Shown here: positions 6,784 to 10,932 of the stretch, in pieces | Layout of the letters: every line of letters begins with the position of its first letter | How positions within the stretch are numbered: the first letter of the stretch is position 1 | DNA from: Acidimicrobiia bacterium | Lineage (GTDB): Bacteria > Actinomycetota > Acidimicrobiia > Spongiisociales > ZC4RG35 | Length of the DNA: 10,932 nucleotides | Direction: 5' to 3' | NCBI GenBank assembly: GCA_029865445.1 | Contig: JAOUGY010000110.1 | Span: 1 to 10,932 of the forward strand | Made by a program: the position numbers and the translations under genes | Notes under the pieces: generated by a model | What the model was told of the DNA's origin: nothing | Seen by the model: only the letters and a program-made list of their open reading frames with translations | Databases searched by the model: none

Positions 6784-6843
6784 TTCTCGATTCCGGCGGT
6801 TGGGGGTCGCGAGATGATCGAAGTAGTGAAAGGAGGTGTTGAG

Positions 6844-7191
6844 GTGACAACGACACTCGAGCGACCCCGTGTCGAGGAGTCGCAAGTGCGGCCGCCGCAG
6901 GTCACTCCTCCTACCCCGCTGGTGAGGTGGATTCCGTGGCTGACCATGCTGGTTGTGGTCGTCATCGGAGCGGTGGCATTGTGGATCGCCAGTGAACCCG
7001 ATGGGAGCTTTGACCGGGTCGAGGAGATTCGATTCGAGCTGATTCGGGACCGGGTGATCCTGCCGGACGTCTCGGCGATCACGGCAGAACAGAACCGGTT
7101 CTTGAGCCTGCGAGACCAAGGACGGCCCCAGGACACCAGCTTCGCCACGGTCGAAGAGCTTCGTTTCGAAGGGCTCCGGCCAGAGAGCTGA
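6844..7191 (+). CDS. Small single-pass membrane protein of unknown function
   Basis: A 115-residue protein I do not recognise. It starts at GTG 6844, chosen because a near-perfect ribosome-binding site AAAGGAGGT (6829-6837) stands six bases before it; the ATG at 6814 would place that site inside the gene. Residues 1-28 are polar and proline-rich (RPPQVTPPTPLVRW), residues 29-49 form one strongly hydrophobic helix (WIPWLTMLVVVVIGAVALWI), and residues 50-115 are acidic and charged. The tail contains one motif twice: FDRVEEIRFELIR (56-68) and FATVEELRFEGLR (100-112), sharing F..VEE-I/L-RFE..R at an offset of 44. No cysteine, heme-binding or enzymatic signature is visible. It is divergent from the SARP gene, followed by a strong hairpin, and is therefore probably a single-gene transcript controlled by the SARP. 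The N-terminus contains basic residues and the topology is not certain. Confidence 0.75.
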   Translation: MTTTLERPRVEESQVRPPQVTPPTPLVRWIPWLTMLVVVVIGAVALWIASEPDGSFDRVEEIRFELIRDRVILPDVSAITAEQNRFLSLRDQGRPQDTSFATVEELRFEGLRPES

Positions 7192-7197
7192 CTGATT

Positions 7198-7231
7198 CGA
7201 TCCCACCCCGCGACAACGCGGGGTGGGATCG
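7198..7231 (+). terminator. Strong hairpin, probable terminator of the small membrane-protein gene
   Basis: A perfect 15-bp GC-rich stem, CGATCCCACCCCGCG (7198-7212) and CGCGGGGTGGGATCG (7217-7231), with the loop ACAA, begins seven bases after the stop codon at 7191. No T-run follows, which is common among hairpin terminators proposed in high-GC actinobacteria. Confidence 0.8.
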
Positions 7232-7278
7232 CGGCTTCGATCTTCACGCGTAGCGGGTGACTGCCGCCCTACGCGCCC

Positions 7279-7330
7279 GCCAACCCAGGGTTGGATGCGT
7301 GGAATTCCACTCCCTCAACCCTGGGTTGGC
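7279..7330. repeat. Tripartite palindromic repeat, copy 2
   Basis: The second copy of the 52-base element at 4896-4947. The outer arms GCCAACCCAGGGTTG (7279-7293) and CAACCCTGGGTTGGC (7316-7330) are identical to copy 1, and the spacer is also 22 bases with 5-12-5 geometry. The central palindrome is GTGGAATTCCAC (7299-7310). The four differences from copy 1 are at 7295, 7304, 7305 and 7312; the two in the centre (TA to AT) keep the palindrome perfect. Beyond the right arm, a further 11 bases (7331-7341) match copy 1 at 8 positions, so the unit may be slightly longer. It lies between the hairpin at 7198-7231 and the MFS gene, and its right arm covers the expected -35 region of that gene. Confidence 0.9.
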
Positions 7331-7341
7331 TGCGCGGCGCG

Positions 7342-7347
7342 TACGAT
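7342..7347 (+). promoter_or_regulatory. Possible -10 box for a leaderless MFS transcript
   Basis: TACGAT, a good TAnnnT -10, ends seven bases before the ATG at 7355. There is no ribosome-binding site in front of that ATG, so transcription would start at or next to the start codon, as in many leaderless actinobacterial genes. The -35 window (about 7318-7324) lies within the right arm of repeat copy 2 and shows no consensus hexamer. Confidence 0.5.
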
Positions 7348-7354
7348 CGCTCGG

Positions 7355-8521
7355 ATGCGGAGGCGTGGGGGTTCGATCGACTCGAGGACCGGTTGGGCTG
7401 TTGGCCTGCTGACCGCGTCAAAGCTGGTGCTCAACTCGGGGTTCCGTTTCGTGTATCCCTTTCTCCCGGCTCTCGGTCGGGGCCTCGGCGTAGATCTCCA
7501 ACAGATGGGATTGGTGCTCTCGGTGCGGTGGGGAGTGGGATTCACAGCCCCGATCGCCGTCCGTGCGGTCGCGCCGAGGGGGCAGAGCCGGCGGCTGCTG
7601 ATCACCGGACTGGCCGTCTTCGCTTTCGGGTCGTTCGTCACGGCTGTCTCGGGTGTCTTCGTGGGGGCGATCATCGGGTTCGCGTTCATGGGTTTGGGCA
7701 AACCTCTGTTCGACATCGGCGCTCAGACCCACGTCTCCGAGCGTGTTCCCTACGCCCGCCGCGGTCGCGTGCTGGGCATCCTCGAGATGTCATGGGCAGG
7801 CGGCTTCCTCATAGGCGCTCCGGTCGCAGGTTGGCTCATCGACCGGGGCGGTTGGGACCTGCCGTTCTGGACCGTCGGGTCGGCGGCGCTCCTCCTGGTC
7901 GGGGTCGTCGGATGGCTCTTCGCAGGAGCTGCGGCATCGACCGCCAACGGCGCGACCGGCACCGACCGGCCCTGGTCTCAATCGTTGGTCTTTCTCATCA
8001 CCGTTGCCGCGTCCGCTGCAGCACTGGAGATCGTTCTGGTCACCATGGGTGCGTGGCTAGAGGGGGCCTTCGGGCTGACGCTCGCAGCGCTGGCCGGGGT
8101 CGGTTCGCTGATCGGCGTGGCGGAACTCACCGGTGAGGGGCTGATGGTTGCTTTCATAGACAGGATCGGGAAGCGGAACGCCTTCGCCTTGGCGCTCTCG
8201 ACCGCTGCCGCCGCCCTCGTCGTGCTGTCGTTCGTCTCCGACCGCGCCGGACCATCGCTCTTTGCCATGTTCGTGGTGATGATTACCTTGGAGTTGGCCG
8301 TGATCTCCGCGATTCCGCTCGCGAGCGAGTTCCGCCCGTCGAATCGATCTCGATTCCTCAGCTGGTGGCTGGTCGCGGGGGGTATCGGCCGCATCTTCGC
8401 CGACCTCGTGTCGCCACGGCTGTACGAAACGTCGGGCATGCCCATGGTGAGTCGCGTCGCCGCGGTGACGGCGCTCATGGGCGCCGCCTTGCTGATGATC
8501 GGTGTACGCGAACTCGAGTGA
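7355..8521 (+). CDS. Major facilitator superfamily transporter
   Basis: A 388-residue inner-membrane protein with about twelve hydrophobic segments in two halves, separated by a polar stretch around residues 191-205 (STANGATGTDRPWSQS). The N-terminal half contains FRFVYPFLPALGRGLGV (31-47), typical of MFS exporters, and RRGRVLGILEMSWAGGFLIGAPVAGWLID in consecutive blocks (about 134-162), the helix-5 exporter-like region with the G...G.P.AGWL pattern. The end of helix 8 to 9 carries FIDRIGKRNAFALAL, the second-half copy of the loop motif. The length is normal for a drug- or metabolite-exporter-like MFS. ATG at 7355 is chosen because the -10 box fits a leaderless start and because the open frame further upstream (to 7223) is made of the hairpin and palindromic repeat. 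The substrate cannot be predicted. The threonine aldolase gene begins 40 bases after its stop, so co-transcription is plausible but not certain. Confidence 0.88.
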   Translation: MRRRGGSIDSRTGWAVGLLTASKLVLNSGFRFVYPFLPALGRGLGVDLQQMGLVLSVRWGVGFTAPIAVRAVAPRGQSRRLLITGLAVFAFGSFVTAVSGVFVGAIIGFAFMGLGKPLFDIGAQTHVSERVPYARRGRVLGILEMSWAGGFLIGAPVAGWLIDRGGWDLPFWTVGSAALLLVGVVGWLFAGAAASTANGATGTDRPWSQSLVFLITVAASAAALEIVLVTMGAWLEGAFGLTLAALAGVGSLIGVAELTGEGLMVAFIDRIGKRNAFALALSTAAAALVVLSFVSDRAGPSLFAMFVVMITLELAVISAIPLASEFRPSNRSRFLSWWLVAGGIGRIFADLVSPRLYETSGMPMVSRVAAVTALMGAALLMIGVRELE

Positions 8522-8561
8522 TTCGCCGGATATCGTCGTCACGCGGATCTGCGAGAATCTG

Positions 8562-9596
8562 ATGATGAAGGTGGAACTACGCAGCGACAACGCCGTCGGC
8601 GTGGCGCCCGAGATGCTGGCGGCGCTGGCGGCCGCCAACCACGGCACGGAACTCGCGTATGGCGGCGACACCTACACCGAGCATCTTCACAATCTTGTCC
8701 GGGAGGTGTTCGAGCACCCGTCCGCCCGGGTGTTCCCGGTGACCACGGGGACTGCGGCCAATTCCATCGGCCTGTCGGCTATGGCGCCGCCTTGGGGGGC
8801 GGTCCTTTGCCAGCACAACGCCCACATCATCGTGAATGAGGGTGGAGCGACCTCGATGTTCGGTGCGGGTCTGGTGATGAAGGGTCTCGGGGGCGATTCG
8901 TTCAAGATCGACCCTGCCGAACTCGAGTCCTTTCTCGAGGCCACCGGATGGGGAGACCCGCATGTTTCCCAACCGGCCGTCGTCTCGCTCACCTCCCCCA
9001 CCGAATACGGGACGGTGTACCAGCCGAAGGAGGTCGCGACCGTGGCGGAGATCGCACGCAGGTGGAACCTGGGTGTGCACATGGATGGAGCCAGATTCGC
9101 CAACGCCGCGGCGCGGCTCGGGTGCTCGCCGGCCGACCTGACCTGGAGGGCAGGCGTCGACGTGCTCACGCTTGGTGCCACGAAGAACGGGGCCATGAGC
9201 ACCGACGCCATCGTGAGCTTCGACGACGCGGCTTCGGAACAGCTCGTGTATCGAACCAAGCGTGCGGGACACACAGCGTCCAAGATGCGGTTCCAGTCGG
9301 CCCAGCTGATCGCCTATCTCACCGACGGCTTGTGGCTCGAGCTGGCAGGGCACGCCAACCGGGCGATGGAACGTCTGGCCGCCGGGCTTGGCCAACTGGA
9401 TGTCGGATTCGTCAACGACCCCGACGTGAACATCCTCTTCGTGACCATGCCGCCGGACGCCATCGATCGCCTCGCCGAGTCGGGCGTGCTGTTCTACCGG
9501 ATGGATGAGTCGACTGTGCGGTTCGTGACGGCTTTCGCGACCACCGACGAACAGGTCGACACTGCAATCGCCCTGGTTGGTGCGGCTCTGGGTTGA
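8562..9596 (+). CDS. Low-specificity L-threonine aldolase (PLP-dependent)
   Basis: A 344-residue cytoplasmic fold-type I PLP enzyme, close to the usual length of about 346. It cleaves L-threonine or L-allo-threonine to glycine and acetaldehyde and may act on other beta-hydroxy amino acids. Visible features: N-terminal LRSDNAVG (6-13); the phosphate-binding TTGTAANSIG (61-70); His85/His88 in CQHNAHI; TSPTEYGTVY (144-153); VHMDGARFANA (172-182), with Asp175 contacting the pyridine nitrogen; and LGATKNGAM (204-212), where Lys208 forms the Schiff base. The GATKNG form resembles the Pseudomonas-type rather than the E. coli LtaE-type enzyme. The C-terminal domain ends with STVRFVTAFATTDEQVD. Two adjacent ATG codons (8562, 8565) are possible starts; neither has a good ribosome-binding site, and a GAGAAT (8553-8558) could serve as -10 for a leaderless transcript. 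Whether it uses the preceding MFS promoter cannot be decided. Confidence 0.92.
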   Translation: MMKVELRSDNAVGVAPEMLAALAAANHGTELAYGGDTYTEHLHNLVREVFEHPSARVFPVTTGTAANSIGLSAMAPPWGAVLCQHNAHIIVNEGGATSMFGAGLVMKGLGGDSFKIDPAELESFLEATGWGDPHVSQPAVVSLTSPTEYGTVYQPKEVATVAEIARRWNLGVHMDGARFANAAARLGCSPADLTWRAGVDVLTLGATKNGAMSTDAIVSFDDAASEQLVYRTKRAGHTASKMRFQSAQLIAYLTDGLWLELAGHANRAMERLAAGLGQLDVGFVNDPDVNILFVTMPPDAIDRLAESGVLFYRMDESTVRFVTAFATTDEQVDTAIALVGAALG

Positions 9597-9627
9597 CCTT
9601 GCCGGGCCCCGGCGGTGTGGTCTGGGG

Positions 9628-9633
9628 TACGCT
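9628..9633 (+). promoter_or_regulatory. Possible -10 box for the propeller/MoaD-like pair
   Basis: TACGCT fits the TAnnnT pattern and lies 26 bases before the GTG start at 9660, leaving room for a short leader that contains the ribosome-binding site GAGGAGGAG (9648-9656). No convincing -35 is visible. The same hexamer is proposed for the SARP gene. Confidence 0.35.
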
Positions 9634-9659
9634 CGGATCACATCTGCGAGGAGGAGACG

Positions 9660-10778
9660 GTGGCTGGCGTCAGGGTTCTGGTCGGGACCAAGAAGGGCGC
9701 GTTCGTGCTCACCGCCGATGGCGCTCGGTGTGAGTGGAAAGTCGATGGCCCTCATTTTGCCGGATGGGAGATCTATCACGTCACAGGCTCGCCGGTGGAC
9801 CAGAACCGGCTCTATGCATCCCAGTCGACCGGATGGTTCGGACAGCTCATCCAGCGATCGGACGACGGCGGCGTTACGTGGGAACCGATGAACAACGAAT
9901 TCGTGTACGAAGGAGACGTCGGCACCCACTTGTTCTTTGATGGCACTCCGAGACCGTGGGAGTTCAAGCGTGTCTGGCATCTGGAGCCTTCGCTCGACGA
10001 CCCGGACACCGTCTACGCCGGTGTCGAGGATGCGGCTCTCTTCAAGTCCACGGACGGCGCAGCGGGCTGGTCCGAGTTGACGGGCTTGCGCGGCCACGGA
10101 TCGGGCGAGAAGTGGTCTCCGGGCGCGGGTGGGATGGGGCTTCACACCATCGTCCTCGACCCGTCCAACGCCCAGCGGATGTACGTCGCGATCTCCGCTG
10201 CCGGTGTGTTCCGCACTGACGACGGCGGCAATACGTGGTCGTCGAAGAACCATGGTCTGGTCTCACCCTGGGAGCTGCCGGATCCCGACGCCGAAGTGGG
10301 TCACTGCGTACATCGGATCGCCTTGCATCCGGCCAACCCCTCCACCCTGTACATGCAGAAACACTGGGACGTGAACCGCTCCGATGATGGAGGCGAGACC
10401 TGGTACGAGGTGAGCGGCAACCTGCCGAGTGACTTCGGGTTCGTTGTCGATGTCCATGCCCACGAACCTGAGACCATCTACGTGGTTCCGATCAAGAGCG
10501 ATTCCGAGCACTTCCCTCCGGATGGACGGCTCCGTGTCTACCGAAGCCGCACCGGCGGGAACGAGTGGGAGGCTCTCACCAACGGTCTTCCTCAGGAGCA
10601 CTGCTATGTCGATGTACTGCGCGATTCGATGGCCGTGGACTCGCTCGACGAGTGCGGCGTCTACTTCGGCACCACCGGCGGGCAGGTGTATTGCTCACCA
10701 GACGGCGGCGACACGTGGTCGGCGATCGTGCGGGACCTACCGCCGGTGTATTCGGTGGAGGTGCAGACGCTTCCATGA
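9660..10778 (+). CDS. Cytoplasmic BNR/Asp-box beta-propeller (sialidase/VPS10-like repeat protein)
   Basis: A 372-residue repeat protein beginning VAGVRVLVGTKKGAFVLTAD. Six Asp-box (S/T-x-D-x-G-x-T-W) motifs occur at residues 67-74, 130-137, 186-193, 241-248, 296-303 and 346-353, spaced 50-63 apart, so each marks one propeller blade. Boxes 2 and 5 are degenerate (STDGAAGW, SRTGGNEW). Between boxes lie strands of the type PDTVYAGVEDAALF and QRMYVAISAAGVF. The start is GTG 9660, just behind GAGGAGGAG (9648-9656) and directly at the first strand; an in-frame GTG at 9615 is rejected. There is no signal peptide, unlike secreted sialidases, and no sialidase arginine triad could be identified, so the common label exo-alpha-sialidase would be unsafe. 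Its TGA overlaps the ATG of the MoaD/ThiS-like gene, implying a joint function or complex. The biochemical role is unknown. Confidence 0.87.
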   Translation: MAGVRVLVGTKKGAFVLTADGARCEWKVDGPHFAGWEIYHVTGSPVDQNRLYASQSTGWFGQLIQRSDDGGVTWEPMNNEFVYEGDVGTHLFFDGTPRPWEFKRVWHLEPSLDDPDTVYAGVEDAALFKSTDGAAGWSELTGLRGHGSGEKWSPGAGGMGLHTIVLDPSNAQRMYVAISAAGVFRTDDGGNTWSSKNHGLVSPWELPDPDAEVGHCVHRIALHPANPSTLYMQKHWDVNRSDDGGETWYEVSGNLPSDFGFVVDVHAHEPETIYVVPIKSDSEHFPPDGRLRVYRSRTGGNEWEALTNGLPQEHCYVDVLRDSMAVDSLDECGVYFGTTGGQVYCSPDGGDTWSAIVRDLPPVYSVEVQTLP

Positions 10779-10932
10779 TTCGGGTGCGCCTGCCCTATCA
10801 CCTGCGCAACCTCGCCGGAACCGGTGCGGAGGTGGAACTCGAGATCGACGGCCCGGTCACGCAGCGCAAGGTCCTCGATGCCCTCGAAGCCCGGTACCCG
10901 ATGTTGCGTGGGACGATGCGGGACCTCACCAC
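10775..10932 (+). CDS. MoaD/ThiS-like ubiquitin-fold protein, N-terminal part
   Basis: The first 52 codons of a gene that runs off the window, starting at ATG 10775 within ATGA. The visible sequence begins MIRVRLPYHLRNLAG, followed by a beta strand VELEIDGPVT and helix QRKVLDALEARYPMLRG. This is the beta-hairpin plus helix opening of MoaD/ThiS sulfur carriers (a first strand with F/Y..LR...G, then V...L..L...YP.L). The diagnostic C-terminal Gly-Gly, on which thiocarboxylate formation depends, is outside the window, so it cannot be said whether it is a true sulfur carrier for molybdopterin or thiamine or another member of the fold. No moaE, moeB, thiF or thiG gene lies in the window; its only visible partner is the propeller gene it overlaps. 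Confidence 0.82.
   Translation, partial: MIRVRLPYHLRNLAGTGAEVELEIDGPVTQRKVLDALEARYPMLRGTMRDLT

Noticed and set aside
6687..7247. N-terminal extension of the SARP frame by 187 codons.
   Set aside because: It runs antisense through the small membrane-protein gene and has no similarity to SARP proteins, whose winged-helix domain starts right after the ATG at 6686.
4896..7330. Reading the two 52-base repeats as a CRISPR array or as ends of one transposon.
   Set aside because: They are 2.3 kb apart, each is itself a complete palindrome, and the DNA between them carries a propeller, a SARP and a small membrane protein but no transposase or Cas gene.
7223..7354. N-terminal extension of the MFS gene to an in-frame start at 7223.
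   Set aside because: The extension is a translation of the terminator hairpin and the palindromic repeat. The same repeat-derived peptide (TQGW.RG.PLPQPWVG) appears in a non-coding frame at copy 1, showing that it is not protein-coding.
9601..9613. Small GC hairpin GCCGG-GCC-CCGGC after the threonine aldolase gene.
   Set aside because: Only five base pairs with a 3-base loop and no T-run; such matches are frequent by chance in GC-rich DNA.
8577..10253. A 558-codon open frame on the - strand.
   Set aside because: It is antisense to both the threonine aldolase and the propeller gene, which have clear family motifs. The antisense translation shows none.

Overview
The window is a compact, GC-rich stretch of a bacterial chromosome, most likely from an actinobacterium. 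Three things point there: the SARP/BTAD-type regulator, TAnnnT-type -10 boxes with at least one apparently leaderless gene, and the strong GC bias at third codon positions. An Acidimicrobiia-like lineage would fit, but that is an inference and no sequence here proves it. There are no rRNA or tRNA genes, no insertion sequences and no CRISPR array.

Layout. (1) Positions 1-1224 hold the end of an Mrp-type Na+/H+ antiporter operon on the + strand: the mnhD C-terminus, mnhF, and one gene in which an MnhG domain is fused to an MnhE domain. Adjacent genes overlap by ATGA. (2) Positions 1212-2789 (-) hold a CPA2/Kef-type antiporter with a C-terminal NAD-binding domain. Its 3' end overlaps the Mrp operon tail to tail. 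(3) Positions 2929-4874 (+) hold a translationally coupled pair, a GT4 glycosyltransferase and a hexapeptide-repeat acyltransferase, probably for a cell-surface or secreted glycan or a glycosylated small molecule. (4) Positions 5019-5930 (+) encode a secreted SMP-30-like beta-propeller. (5) Positions 5949-6686 (-) encode a small SARP regulator, divergent from a gene for a 115-aa single-pass membrane protein at 6844-7191 (+). The intergenic region between them carries phased direct repeats that look like a SARP operator. (6) Positions 7355-8521 (+) encode an MFS transporter, followed after 40 bases by a low-specificity threonine aldolase (8562-9596). (7) Positions 9660-10778 (+) encode a cytoplasmic six-Asp-box beta-propeller. 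It is translationally coupled to a MoaD/ThiS-like ubiquitin-fold protein that runs off the window.

The most unusual non-coding signal is a 52-base element present twice (4896-4947 and 7279-7330), 48 of 52 positions identical. Each copy has a perfect 15-bp outer inverted repeat whose arms are themselves near-palindromes, plus a centred 12-bp palindrome. The central palindrome differs between copies but stays perfectly self-complementary. Both copies sit in intergenic gaps on the + strand, between the end of one gene and the start of the next. Other points of interest are the G-E subunit fusion, the SARP/small-membrane-protein divergon, and the propeller/ubiquitin-fold gene pair. Gene functions are inferred by reading motifs; no database search was possible.
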